Source: Vibrio tubiashii (GTDB taxonomy: Bacteria > Pseudomonadota > Gammaproteobacteria > Enterobacterales > Vibrionaceae). Taken from it: a stretch of 64,000 nucleotides of DNA. The stretch is from positions 248,001 through 312,000 of the forward strand of contig JRWQ01000008.1 in assembly GCA_000775715.1 (NCBI GenBank), given 5' to 3'. The position numbers and the translations under genes are program-made. Below, piece by piece: positions 18,708 through 27,761 of this stretch. How positions within the stretch are numbered: position 1 is the stretch's first letter; every line of letters begins with the position of its first letter. Below the pieces are notes generated by a model. The model searched no databases. It was not told the origin of the DNA and saw nothing but the letters and a program-made list of their open reading frames with translations.

Positions 18708-20447
18708 CTATAGCGAGGTAATTATCGCTCGACTCGACAATCCAGACTCTAAACCCACTTCAAGCACTTGGGTGGGTTCATGGACGAGCTTCTCCCCTGT
18801 CCAATAGTCGTACCAGTAGGCAGGAAAGTCCGAGGTCAATGTCACTTCGCGCGCCGTTTTTTGATAGTTAAACAGGCAGTGAAGATCATTGCGCTCAGTA
18901 AGAGGCAAAAATGCATGGTGAAGATTTAGCGCGGTAAATCGTGCCGACTCCTGATTGTGACGATGCCTAATCGCAAGTTTAGCTAAGGTACGTTTAGCAA
19001 ATGGCGTTAGTTCTGGTAGTGGGTCACCTGACAACAACAGCCCGCCACTGGCAAGTAGTGCATCTCGGTGAAACTGGTAGTATTTGCGTTCCGTCGCTTG
19101 ATTAGCCAGAGAAACAAAAGTGGCACAATCTGGATCGATTTGCCAAAGTTTACGATGTTGCCAGCTACGATAAAACGTCTCTTTGGCGATCTGTTCAAAA
19201 CGTGTCGCACAGCGCTCGACATCATCAGATACACGCATTGCATCAACCAATCCCAATGACGGCCACATAGGTGCGTTACAACCAAGTACTAATGCGTCCC
19301 CCGCCCCCTCTAGAATCGCCGCCATGCCGAGTCGATACGCTTCAACACCTGTCACGCCTGACTGGTGACGGACACCTTTCAGTGTTCCCCAGTAGTTTGC
19401 GTCGAGTTTAAACATCTCAACGCCCCACTCCTCACGCATGGTACGGACTACATAGGTTAAGTACTCTTGCACTTCAAGATTGGTGGTATCAAGGATATAC
19501 CAAGGGGTGCATCGCCAACCTGCATAGGTGACGTCTTCTGCTTTGAGCAGCTTGCCATCACTGTGGCGGACAAACCAATCGGGATGATTTCGAAACAGTT
19601 CTGATTCCGGTTGAGCAATAAACGGAGCAAGCCAAATCGCCGGCTTTTTACCATTTGAGAGTATTTCTCGCAGCACTGATTTTATACCAGAAGGGAACTT
19701 GCTCGATGGTGTTAGCCAATCGCCCATAAAGGCTTGATAACCATCATCGAGCAACACATAGTCGAAAGGCTTTAGATGCTCTCGCATCTGTTGAACATTA
19801 GTATGAATATCCTGCTCGGTCACTTGGGCGTAATAGCCATACCAAGAACACCAACCCAGCGGGGATGATTGTGTTACACCTGGTCGCGGCGGATGCTGTG
19901 CCTGAATCAACTGACTGTATTCCAAATAAAGCTCAGACAGAGATTCACCTCTAAGCGCGACCACAGACTCTAAGCTATTCGTCGACCAATCTTGGGGGGA
20001 GGTATTCTCACCATCAATGTAGGCACCTATTTTAGGTCGCCCATCCACTTCTTCGACCGTAAAGTACCCAGCAAAACGGCGACATGAGGTAAAGCCAAAC
20101 AGAGCATAACCTAGTGAATCTTCCACCACTAGATAGTTATAGTAGCGTTTAGCCTCCTTTGGCGAATAGATACGATAGCTGGTGCTGTTATCTGGGCATC
20201 GACCAATATCTATCGGAGACTCATAACTGCCTGTGGTTTGCGCCAACATCTGAAAACCATCACCGAGTAAAGTGGCGCGTCGCTCAAAACTAAAGTCCGT
20301 TTGGAATAGCAAGTACTTCTGACTGATGGGATCATTTGATATGCCACGGTAGCTAAAATAGATCTGATTGCCACTGATTTCTGCACTCAAATCCAAGTTA
20401 GACACCTCAATAGCACGCTCATTGGCTAAATGCAGTATCTGCGACAT
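18708..20447 (-). CDS. Alpha-galactosidase, glycoside hydrolase family 36
   Basis: This 579-residue enzyme probably removes terminal alpha-1,6-galactose from raffinose-type sugars or galactomannan pieces. An N-terminal beta-sandwich domain (about 1-180) precedes a (beta/alpha)8 barrel starting PLGWCSWYGYY (about 196-206). FDYVLLDDGYQ (228-238), KPAIWLAPFIA, the likely nucleophile Asp349 in MFKLDAN and the likely acid/base Asp409 in MRVSDDVE are seen. The small C-terminal beta domain ends the protein. There is no signal peptide, so it works in the cytoplasm, yet no transporter or regulator for galactosides lies nearby. It sits alone between ruvC and the tor operon. Confidence 0.88.
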   Translation of the reverse strand: MSQILHLANERAIEVSNLDLSAEISGNQIYFSYRGISNDPISQKYLLFQTDFSFERRATLLGDGFQMLAQTTGSYESPIDIGRCPDNSTSYRIYSPKEAKRYYNYLVVEDSLGYALFGFTSCRRFAGYFTVEEVDGRPKIGAYIDGENTSPQDWSTNSLESVVALRGESLSELYLEYSQLIQAQHPPRPGVTQSSPLGWCSWYGYYAQVTEQDIHTNVQQMREHLKPFDYVLLDDGYQAFMGDWLTPSSKFPSGIKSVLREILSNGKKPAIWLAPFIAQPESELFRNHPDWFVRHSDGKLLKAEDVTYAGWRCTPWYILDTTNLEVQEYLTYVVRTMREEWGVEMFKLDANYWGTLKGVRHQSGVTGVEAYRLGMAAILEGAGDALVLGCNAPMWPSLGLVDAMRVSDDVERCATRFEQIAKETFYRSWQHRKLWQIDPDCATFVSLANQATERKYYQFHRDALLASGGLLLSGDPLPELTPFAKRTLAKLAIRHRHNQESARFTALNLHHAFLPLTERNDLHCLFNYQKTAREVTLTSDFPAYWYDYWTGEKLVHEPTQVLEVGLESGLSSRAIITSL

Positions 20448-20568
20448 GTTAGGCTCTACGTTGTGATTATTTCTATCAATTAGAGCATTGACGTTAACCC
20501 TTGTCTATTTACGCTTATTGATAGAGCCGCACTGGGATCACGTTTCTATTAACCGTTGAAATTTGCAG

Positions 20569-20599
20569 CAAAAAAATACCAGCCAAGCGGCTGGTATTT
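20569..20599 (-). terminator. Terminator of the tor operon
   Basis: A perfect eleven-pair stem (AAATACCAGCC with GGCTGGTATTT, loop AAGC) is followed on the minus strand by a T run. It lies 17 bases after the torA stop. Confidence 0.92.
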
Positions 20600-20615
20600 A
20601 AACTGACAATCGAAG

Positions 20616-23078
20616 TTATGATACTTCGATTGGACCACCGAAAGAGGTCACTGGCGGTACTTTGCCAGTAAACTTCTCGATGTTAACCTGACACGTATTG
20701 GCACTGGTCGCTTGCGCAAGCTCAGAAGACGCGATGTCTTGAGTGAGCGTATTTGGATCGCCATAAGTATCCAGTACGCCGACCTTCTCATTCATTGGGC
20801 CATACCAAGCGCCCTCTTCGATACGAACCACGCCCGGTGCGTACGCATCCATCAGAACAGCACCGGCCAGAAGCTGGCCACGGTCATTGAATACACGCAC
20901 TAAATCACCATCTTTAATGCCTTTCGCTTTTGCATCTTGAGGGTTGATATAGATCGGCTCACGACCTTGCACAGCGTACGTTGCTCGGAACTCTTCAGAC
21001 TCACACATTTGAGAATGCAAACGCTTATCTGGGTGACAAGATTGCAGCCAGAATGGGTGTTTTTCTGAGCCTGGCCCACCGTGTGAACGCTCTGATTTTT
21101 CAAACCACATCGGGTGCTCTTGGCAATGTTCGTAACCCATGTTGCCGATAGTACGGCTAGTGATTTCGATGAAGCCAGAAGGCGTACCTAGTGCGTTGAT
21201 TTCTGGGTCTTCACGGAATGCCGCGTGACGTGTCCAAGGCTTGCCTTTACCGAAGTCTAAGAAGCCTTTCTCCCAGAACTCTTCGAACTCTGGCATATCA
21301 AACTTACCGGCGTTAGCCGCTTTACAATTATCGTAAAGTGATTTCACCCACTCCATTTCAGACATACCACGAGTGTAGTCTTTATCACGGCCCCAGCGAG
21401 CCGTTAGTTCAGTCATGATGTCAAAGTCAGTCTTAGACTGGAACAGAGGGTCGACTAGCTTGTGCATTGCAACTAAACCACGGCCAGAGTATGAACCGTA
21501 ACCATCAATATCATTACGTTCGAACTGAGTACATGCTGGCAGCACGATGTCTGAGAAGCGACAGGTCGCCGTCCAAGCAAAGTCTATAGAAACAACAGTT
21601 TGAAGCGCTTTAAAGGCCTTCTTCATCTTGTTGCGGTCTTGGTGGTGGTGCCACGGGTTGTTACCACTAAACACCATCATCTTGATATCTGGCAAAGTCA
21701 CTACCGAGCCGTTTGCGTTGATTTTCTTACCCGGTTCAAGCAGTGAATCGACCCAACGAGCAACTGGAATAACGCGGCTATAGCCATTGAAGTCTTGATT
21801 GGTGTGCTTAGGTGATTGCCCTTGGTCAATATTGAGCGGAAATGACCCCGGTGCTGCAAAACCTGTGGAAGACACGCCAATACCAGAATAATGGTGGCCA
21901 TAAGAGATACCGCCACCAGGCAAACCAATTTGACCAACCATGGCTGCAATTACTGCAGCCATCCAGTAAGGCTGTTCACCGTGTTGTTGACGCTGAACAC
22001 TCCAACCAACCAGAATTTGCGTGCGACCATTAACCAGCATTCGAGCAAAATCGCGAATCTCATCGGCACTTGCGCCACAAATTTCAGCAGCCCACTCTGG
22101 TGTTTTCTCAACTTTGTCTTTAGTTTCACCCATCACATATTTCATGAAGGTATCGAAACCCAAGCAGTAAGTATCGATGAATTTCTTATCGTACAGACCT
22201 TCAGTGTATAGCGTGTGCGCAACACCCAACATAAACGGTAAATCTGTCTGAGGATTGATGTAACGCAGTTCATTACCTAAGTAACGAGCCGTTTTGTTGC
22301 GAACTGGGTCAACAGAAATAACGTTGATCTCTTTGTTAGCAACCTTCTCTTTTAATTGCTCAAGGTAAGCAAACGACTCGTGAGTCTCACAGTTCCAGCC
22401 GACTTGAAGGTTCTTCACGGGATCATTACCCCAAAGAACGATGTTGTCACTGTTCTCAAGGATCAGTTCCCATGACGTGCCTTGTGCATAAACTTCCGTC
22501 GAGCCAAGAACATAAGGTAGTATGGTTTGACCTGCACCTGTGGAGTAGTCTCCCACTTTCTTAACCGAGTAACCATGTAACCCGACTGCTCGAGCCATAT
22601 GGTTAGTACAGCTATGAAACTGACCAGTCTGTCGCCAACCCGTTTGTCCCGTATGCAATGCCCAAGGGCCGTAATCTTTCTGTACTCGCTCTAATTCGCG
22701 ATAGAAAAGATCAAGTGCTTCATCCCATGTCACACGAACGAAACGATTGTTGCCGCGTGTATCGGCTGAGTACTTATGTTTCTTCAGCCAATCGAGTCGA
22801 ACCATCGGATAACGAACGCGAGATGGGCTGTAGATAATACCCTTAATACCGTTCAGCATGTCTGTTGGGTACTTATCGACCTCGAGCGGTTTGATTTCTT
22901 GTACTTTACCGCCCCACACTCGAGCGCGGAATGCGCCCCAGTGAGAACCGGAGACCTTCCAAGTACCTTCCGTTTCAGCCGCTTTTACCGAAACAGACGC
23001 CAATAAACTTGGACCAATAACAGATGCAGCACTCGTTGTCGCCACACCCTTTAGAAAGCTTCTACGTGAAATAGCCAT
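20616..23078 (-). CDS. torA: Trimethylamine-N-oxide reductase TorA
   Basis: This 820-residue periplasmic molybdoenzyme of the DMSO reductase family reduces TMAO to trimethylamine during anaerobic respiration. The Tat signal SRRSFLKG is at residues 4-11, so it is exported folded with bis-MGD molybdenum cofactor. [30 protein letters not shown] (the region carrying the Mo-ligand serine), NIVLWGNDP and the C-terminal cofactor segment [16 protein letters not shown] are seen. Electrons come from TorC, encoded 23 bases upstream. The chaperone gene torD does not follow torA here, as it does in E. coli; a terminator closes the operon instead. Confidence 0.96.
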   Translation of the reverse strand: MAISRRSFLKGVATTSAASVIGPSLLASVSVKAAETEGTWKVSGSHWGAFRARVWGGKVQEIKPLEVDKYPTDMLNGIKGIIYSPSRVRYPMVRLDWLKKHKYSADTRGNNRFVRVTWDEALDLFYRELERVQKDYGPWALHTGQTGWRQTGQFHSCTNHMARAVGLHGYSVKKVGDYSTGAGQTILPYVLGSTEVYAQGTSWELILENSDNIVLWGNDPVKNLQVGWNCETHESFAYLEQLKEKVANKEINVISVDPVRNKTARYLGNELRYINPQTDLPFMLGVAHTLYTEGLYDKKFIDTYCLGFDTFMKYVMGETKDKVEKTPEWAAEICGASADEIRDFARMLVNGRTQILVGWSVQRQQHGEQPYWMAAVIAAMVGQIGLPGGGISYGHHYSGIGVSSTGFAAPGSFPLNIDQGQSPKHTNQDFNGYSRVIPVARWVDSLLEPGKKINANGSVVTLPDIKMMVFSGNNPWHHHQDRNKMKKAFKALQTVVSIDFAWTATCRFSDIVLPACTQFERNDIDGYGSYSGRGLVAMHKLVDPLFQSKTDFDIMTELTARWGRDKDYTRGMSEMEWVKSLYDNCKAANAGKFDMPEFEEFWEKGFLDFGKGKPWTRHAAFREDPEINALGTPSGFIEITSRTIGNMGYEHCQEHPMWFEKSERSHGGPGSEKHPFWLQSCHPDKRLHSQMCESEEFRATYAVQGREPIYINPQDAKAKGIKDGDLVRVFNDRGQLLAGAVLMDAYAPGVVRIEEGAWYGPMNEKVGVLDTYGDPNTLTQDIASSELAQATSANTCQVNIEKFTGKVPPVTSFGGPIEVS

Positions 23079-23101
23079 GTTAATACTCCAATTGACGTCG
23101 A

Positions 23102-24283
23102 TTAGTGGTGGCCTTCAGAGAAATCTGAAGAGTGCTTCTGTAGATACTTAAGTACTAGCGCTTCGGTATCGGTATCGAAGTTAACAAATGCGATCATGCC
23201 ATCTAACATACCCACCCAGCCGTTAGCACTGAAGTGCGCAACGTCTGGCTGAGTATGACATGTCGAACAGTTAGTTTGATAAGCTTCACCCGCTGCTTTC
23301 CAGATTGGATCGAAGTCAGATACCATAGACTCTTTCTTCATCCATAGATTCACTGACACTTCTTCCCAAGGCAGACCCGTTAGCTCATCTTCTTTTTTGT
23401 CGCCGACAGCAATAATGTCACTCGTCGATACGTCACGAGTTAAAATCGCAGTAGAAATGTTCATACCAAAGTCTTCTTGAAGCACGCGACCAAAGCCTTT
23501 TGCTTTACGCCACCCATTAATTTGAACTTCAATCATGTCGCCTTTTTCGCCCACGATAGCCACTTTACTTGCTGGGCTAAGTAGACCGGCTTCCGTCTGT
23601 GCCGTTTCATCGGTGTACATTGGTAGGTGACGAATAGAGATAACTTCACTGCCATTAGCATAATTAGTGCTATTAGCGACTTGCTCGAGGTCACCGACGA
23701 TGCCACTTGCCGCTTCCATGTCTTGTGGAAGGTGGTGAGCAATACCCTTGTGACAATCTACACAGCTTTGATCACGCTCAGCCGCTGACGCCATTTGAAT
23801 ACGAGCGGTGGGAGACATTTGATCGAAATCCATTGAGTCATAGTTATGGCAGTTTTTACATTCTAAAGAACCGTTCGCTGAAAAACGATCCCACTCGTGG
23901 CGAGCTAACTCAAGACGACGAGCTTCGAATTTTTCTGGAGTATCAAGATCACCAAAGACTTGGGCAAATACCTCTTTCGAAGCTTGCATCTTACGAGCGA
24001 TCTTATCAGTCCAGTTATGAGGAACGTGACAGTCAGGACAGGTTGCGCGTACACCAGAGTTGTTTTTCCAGTGAACCGTATCTTGTAGCTCTACGTATAC
24101 GTTGTCACGCATGGTATGGCAACTGACACAGAACTCTTCCGTGTTCGTCACTTCTAGGGCTGTGTTGAAACCGCCCCAAAAAATAACACCAGCGATAAAG
24201 CCGCCCATAGTCAGCACACCTAGGCTGATATGAACAGCTGGGCGCGTCATGGTACGCCACAGTTTAATGATTAATGATTTCAT
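23102..24283 (-). CDS. torC: Pentahaem c-type cytochrome TorC
   Basis: This 393-residue membrane-anchored cytochrome carries electrons from menaquinol to TorA. An N-terminal helix (about 19-38) anchors it. Four CXXCH haem motifs of the NapC/NirT type follow at about 52, 82, 142 and 174, and a fifth at about 339 (CSTCH) is in the C-terminal domain unique to TorC-type proteins. Length matches E. coli TorC (390). It lies between torE (50 bases) and torA (23 bases) in one operon. Confidence 0.96.
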   Translation of the reverse strand: MKSLIIKLWRTMTRPAVHISLGVLTMGGFIAGVIFWGGFNTALEVTNTEEFCVSCHTMRDNVYVELQDTVHWKNNSGVRATCPDCHVPHNWTDKIARKMQASKEVFAQVFGDLDTPEKFEARRLELARHEWDRFSANGSLECKNCHNYDSMDFDQMSPTARIQMASAAERDQSCVDCHKGIAHHLPQDMEAASGIVGDLEQVANSTNYANGSEVISIRHLPMYTDETAQTEAGLLSPASKVAIVGEKGDMIEVQINGWRKAKGFGRVLQEDFGMNISTAILTRDVSTSDIIAVGDKKEDELTGLPWEEVSVNLWMKKESMVSDFDPIWKAAGEAYQTNCSTCHTQPDVAHFSANGWVGMLDGMIAFVNFDTDTEALVLKYLQKHSSDFSEGHH

Positions 24284-24333
24284 GGTTTGCTCTCTTAAAA
24301 TCTCTTAAAAAGTGTGGAAACGAGCTCGATGGC

Positions 24334-24510
24334 TTAGCCATGCACGCCTGGAGGTCCCATAACAAAAACTTGCAACATCCAAATTAGGAAGCCGTAGCCA
24401 CCCACAAACGCCACACTTAAGACGGGAAAGAGAACAACCGCGATGAAGAGGAAAGACTTCCACTCCAGAGAGCGCTTTTCGCCACTCTCGATTTTGTTAA
24501 CATCACTCAT
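24334..24510 (-). CDS. torE: TMAO reductase system protein TorE
   Basis: This is a 58-residue protein with one transmembrane helix (about 20-45), ending FVMGPPGVHG. It matches the TorE/NapE group of small membrane proteins found at the head of Vibrio and Shewanella tor operons; E. coli lacks it. Function is unknown. The ATG at 24510 is preferred to the upstream 24576 start because the shorter form matches the family. The ribosome binding site is weak. Two TorR-type decamers lie about 205 bases upstream. Confidence 0.88.
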   Translation of the reverse strand: MSDVNKIESGEKRSLEWKSFLFIAVVLFPVLSVAFVGGYGFLIWMLQVFVMGPPGVHG

Positions 24511-24939
24511 ACATTTGCCTATTGTGTATCTAGTGTTAGTTGGTAGGCCCTTATCGTTGAGCCAATTTTTTATCAATCTCTAATAGGAAATGTTAGACCA
24601 TACTCTTTGTAGGGTTCAATGAAATAACCCTTTTCCAGACTAGTTATTCCGTACTTTTTTGAGCTCATCCAGAGTTGTGTTTGATCGTGTTTTTATATGA
24701 TTAAATGCCATCAAATATGAACAATTATGAACGGAAACAAAGTATTCACAAAACCCCAAAATGCATAACATTCAGGCCATGAAATCAGTTGTCGAAACAC
24801 CACTTTCGCCTGACTCTTATGGTGAGTTTGTAAATTAATTGTTTCAAAAAACGATAAAAAACCTTTGTTTTATCGCCACTAATATTTAGGTAGAGAGGTA
24901 TCAACTCGCGTACAATATCTTCGTGGAGGGAGGAAATTT
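24511..24939. promoter_or_regulatory. Divergent control region of torECA and the fetB-like gene
   Basis: This region of 429 bases has no gene. It holds two abutting TorR-type decamers (24715-24734), an eight-pair stem-loop (CGATAAAA with TTTTATCG, 24852-24875), and a possible -10 (TACAAT, about 24911) for the rightward gene. An excellent ribosome binding site (GGAGGGAGG) precedes the rightward ATG. Confidence 0.6.
24715..24734 (-). promoter_or_regulatory. Tandem TorR boxes
   Basis: On the minus strand CCGTTCATAA is followed directly by TTGTTCATAT. The known E. coli TorR box is the decamer CTGTTCATAT, present as direct repeats before torC. Here one copy differs by one base and the other by two. 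TorR itself is encoded at the right edge of this window. Confidence 0.75.
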
Positions 24940-25734
24940 ATGAGTAGTGCAGTCGATATTTCGTGGTTAACCTTGGGGCTATTTTTTACCCTGCTAGCGA
25001 TACCTCTACTACTGAACCGTTACTATCAATTAGGCATAGGACGAGAGACATTAACCAGTGTAATACGTATGACTTTGCAGTTGCTGTTAGTTGGTTTCTA
25101 TCTAGAGTTTCTTTTTGAATACAATAGTTTGATAATCAACATTGTCTGGATGGCATTGATGCTCTTAATCGGAGCAAGCGCCATTGTCAGTAAAGCCAAG
25201 CTACCAAAGAAGGTTTTGCTGTTGCCTGTGACATTCGCTCTTGCTGCTTCACTCTTTCCCCTTCTGGCAGTGATTGCAGTGTTGGTTGTTCGGCCCCAGC
25301 CTTTGTACAGTGCCCAATACCTGATCCCACTAGCAGGAATGCTGCTTGGAAATTCGATGAGCGGTAACATTGTTGCTCTGCAAAACGTCTTCACCGCTAT
25401 CGAAGAGCGAAAAAGCGAGTATGAAGCAGCAATAGCCCTAGGAGCTTCTCCAAGCTATGCCACACTCCCCTTTATTCAAGATGCAATTAGGCGATCGTTA
25501 GCGCCAACACTAGCCACTATGACAACAAGCGGCCTAGTGACACTACCCGGAATGATGACTGGTCAAATCTTAGGCGGTGCTAGCCCTATCGTGGCAATTA
25601 AATATCAAATTCTGATTATGGTCGCGATTTTCGTCATGATGTCGGTTTCCATTACATTATCACTACGGCTAGCAATAAGCAGGAGCATCAATAAACAAGG
25701 GCGAGTACTGGTTAGCCTCAACCAAACAAGCTGA
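24940..25734 (+). CDS. ABC transporter permease, UPF0014 (FetB-like)
   Basis: This 264-residue inner-membrane protein has about seven helices. The conserved cytoplasmic loop YEAAIALGASPSYATLPFIQDAIRR (about 166-190) resembles the coupling loop of ABC permeases. GLVTLPGMMTGQILGGASP follows, a UPF0014 hallmark. E. coli FetB, with the ATPase FetA, helps iron homeostasis under peroxide stress. No FetA-like ATPase is adjacent: the neighbours are the divergent tor operon and a 45-residue gene. A partner must be encoded elsewhere if it is a working transporter. The ribosome binding site is strong. Confidence 0.85.
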   Translation: MSSAVDISWLTLGLFFTLLAIPLLLNRYYQLGIGRETLTSVIRMTLQLLLVGFYLEFLFEYNSLIINIVWMALMLLIGASAIVSKAKLPKKVLLLPVTFALAASLFPLLAVIAVLVVRPQPLYSAQYLIPLAGMLLGNSMSGNIVALQNVFTAIEERKSEYEAAIALGASPSYATLPFIQDAIRRSLAPTLATMTTSGLVTLPGMMTGQILGGASPIVAIKYQILIMVAIFVMMSVSITLSLRLAISRSINKQGRVLVSLNQTS

Positions 25735-25765
25735 TCATTTAACTGGAAAAATTCGGCGTATGATC

Positions 25766-25788
25766 TTATCCACAGATTCTGTGGATAA
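25766..25788. other. Inverted pair of perfect DnaA boxes
   Basis: TTATCCACA-GATTC-TGTGGATAA: both arms are the strongest DnaA box sequence, facing each other across five bases. It could also fold as a nine-pair hairpin. No T run follows on either strand, which argues against a terminator. Confidence 0.7.
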
Positions 25789-25998
25789 CCGTGGTGATAC
25801 TTAATAAACAACCCCATCGAGACAAAGCCAACGCCATCAAAAATAAAAAATAGCTTTTCATTCAGTTGCCTATAATTTAATTCACTATGTGTAATAAAGC
25901 TGTCATCCCCAGCTCTTAGGTTTAGTACCAGTCGGGATAAATAGGTCATCAGATACTTAGCCCGGTTGGTTTAAATCATCAAGCTTAAGGAGCAAGCT

Positions 25999-26136
25999 AT
26001 GTTCACTGACCAACACCTGCATGAAGTCGAAAGCTTAGAGATTAATCTAGACGCGATGGAAAATTGGCTTATCGTTGAGCCGAATGAAATAGAACAAATT
26101 CAAGATATGAGTGCTTTCGCTGAGCACTGGAGATAA
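25999..26136 (+). CDS. Small protein, 45 aa, unknown
   Basis: This is a short acidic protein beginning MFTDQHLHEVESLEI and ending AFAEHWR. A good ribosome binding site (AAGGAG, seven bases before the ATG) and a hairpin right after the stop codon support it as a real gene. It contains many Glu, Asp and Leu residues and no membrane segment. I do not recognise the family. It lies 265 bases after the fetB-like gene and is probably transcribed separately. Confidence 0.6.
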   Translation: MFTDQHLHEVESLEINLDAMENWLIVEPNEIEQIQDMSAFAEHWR

Positions 26137-26166
26137 AAAAGGCCCACCGAAATGAGCCTTAAAAAA
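26137..26166. terminator. Terminator between the 45-aa gene and focA
   Basis: AAGGC(CC)...GAGCCTT forms a short imperfect stem with A and T runs on both sides, between convergent genes. Stem is weaker than others in this window. Confidence 0.55.
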
Positions 26167-26180
26167 CAGATAGATTGCGA

Positions 26181-27029
26181 TTAATCACGTAAGTAAATTA
26201 ACCAATACCACATGCCTACAAACACGCCGCCACCAATGATATTGCCAAGAGTGACTGGAATCAGGTTATGCAGAACGAAGTCGAGCATATTGAGATCAGC
26301 ATAATCAGCAACATTCGCCCCCGTCATCTGCCAAAACTCAGCAGGCGCAAATGTTTTGATACCAATGGCCATTGGTACTTGGAACATGTTGGCGATACAG
26401 TGTTCAAAGCCTGCTGAAACAAACATAGCGACGGGCAAAATCATCACGGCAATTTTGTCAGTTAACGTGCGACCGCTGAAGGTCATCCACACCGCAATGC
26501 AAACCAAAACATTACACATAACACCCAGCGCCACCGCTGAGTAAAAACTGTGGTGAAGCTTGTGCTGAGAAATCGCCATCGCATTCAAACCAACTTGGCC
26601 GTGGTCAAACATATACTGTTTGGTCATCAGCATACATACGACTAGCAGAAGTGCGCCAACTAAGTTTCCCGCATAAACAACTGCCCAGTGTTTAAACAGT
26701 GTTCGCCAAGTAATTTTTCCGCTCGCTCTGGCGACTAGTGTTAATACCGAACTAGTAAACAGCTCTCCGCCAGTCACAACCACTAAAATTAAACCCAAAC
26801 TAAACGCTAAGCCACCCAGTAGACGAGTAACTCCCCAAGGCAGGTCTCCCGCGCCTGTAGTCACAATCGTATAAAAGACAAACGCAATACCGATGTGAAT
26901 CCCCGCCGATATCGCCATTAAAAATGACTTAGCAGGATCTTTGGTTGCTTTGCCTACGCCGATTTCCGCTGCGCGCTCTGCCATTTGTGGAGGAAGTAAA
27001 GAATCAAACTGGTGGTTTAAGTTCATCAT
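26181..27029 (-). CDS. focA: Formate channel FocA
   Basis: This 282-residue inner-membrane protein of the FNT family has six helices. FNT signatures are seen: KSFLMAISAGIHIGIAF, GGELFTSSVLT and the gating-histidine segment AGFEHCIANMFQVP. Vibrio FocA forms pentamers passing formate across the membrane. pflB, its usual partner, is not adjacent here. The start could be ATG at 27029 or the next codon, also ATG. A direct repeat of AGCGTTAATTAA lies upstream. Confidence 0.88.
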   Translation of the reverse strand: MMNLNHQFDSLLPPQMAERAAEIGVGKATKDPAKSFLMAISAGIHIGIAFVFYTIVTTGAGDLPWGVTRLLGGLAFSLGLILVVVTGGELFTSSVLTLVARASGKITWRTLFKHWAVVYAGNLVGALLLVVCMLMTKQYMFDHGQVGLNAMAISQHKLHHSFYSAVALGVMCNVLVCIAVWMTFSGRTLTDKIAVMILPVAMFVSAGFEHCIANMFQVPMAIGIKTFAPAEFWQMTGANVADYADLNMLDFVLHNLIPVTLGNIIGGGVFVGMWYWLIYLRD

Positions 27030-27521
27030 GGGTGATACTAGCTAGATATGAATTTGAAGTGCCGGATAATTACTCGATTTCAATAGAACTTCAAGCGTTA
27101 ATTAACTCCTAGAACGCAAACAGCGTTAATTAAAACAAAACTCTGACATAACCAGCCAAACTTGAGCAATAAACCATAAAAATAAGCCCAAGAAAACCAA
27201 TGCATATTAATTTAAAATCAATACCTTAAAACAACCACAGCGTACAATTTTGATTATGGCGACGTTTTAGAGTCAGTTAGAATAACAAATGCCATTATTA
27301 TTCAAATTAGACATTAACAAACTGAAAGTTAGCGACGTTAACTTATCTACTGCTTTAATATCCGTTCGTTCACTAGACAGACGATTTATGAACATCTTCT
27401 AACCAGTCGTTTATATTAAGCAATAGAAAGTAAGGCGTGGATAACACTTCTTAACTCGAATCGTTGCTGTTGGTAGCCTGGGTGATTAAGTTGAAGTTGT
27501 ACTTTCAAAAAGGATTCAAAT
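27030..27521. promoter_or_regulatory. Intergenic control region, focA and TIGR02647 gene
   Basis: This AT-rich region of 492 bases has no gene. It contains two exact copies of AGCGTTAATTAA at 27094-27105 and 27122-27133, spaced 28 bases start to start, on the focA side. I see no perfect FNR site. Confidence 0.5.
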
Positions 27522-27755
27522 ATGAAATTTACGCCTGAACATATGTCTGAACTAAACCTTTTGCTCCAGTTTGATATCAGCAGTTCTGCAACGGGTATTA
27601 AAGTCCATCACGATGCCACTGAAGAGATGCAAGCAGCAGTTCAGCGCCTTTACGAAAAAGGGCTGTGTACTTTACCTGATGGCGGCTATCTGACTGATGA
27701 AGGTATTGAAGTGGCGGAGCACGCCGATAAAGTGCTTAGAGTTCTTTCAAACTAA
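27522..27755 (+). CDS. TIGR02647 family protein
   Basis: This 77-residue small soluble protein has LNLLLQFDISSSATGIKVHHDA near residues 12-33, then AAVQRLYEKGLCTLPDGGYLTDEGIEVAEHA. It matches the TIGR02647 family of small proteins in vibrios and pseudomonads. The pattern (short helices and a GGYLTDEG turn) looks like a winged-helix fragment, but no function is known. A weak AAGGA-type ribosome binding site precedes the ATG. The gene is alone and convergent with a binding protein gene. Confidence 0.75.
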   Translation: MKFTPEHMSELNLLLQFDISSSATGIKVHHDATEEMQAAVQRLYEKGLCTLPDGGYLTDEGIEVAEHADKVLRVLSN

Positions 27756-27761
27756 AGCAAA

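Noticed and set aside
25605..25949. 114-codon minus-strand frame over the end of the fetB-like gene
   Set aside because: It overlaps a conserved gene and passes through the DnaA-box palindrome; no ribosome binding site.
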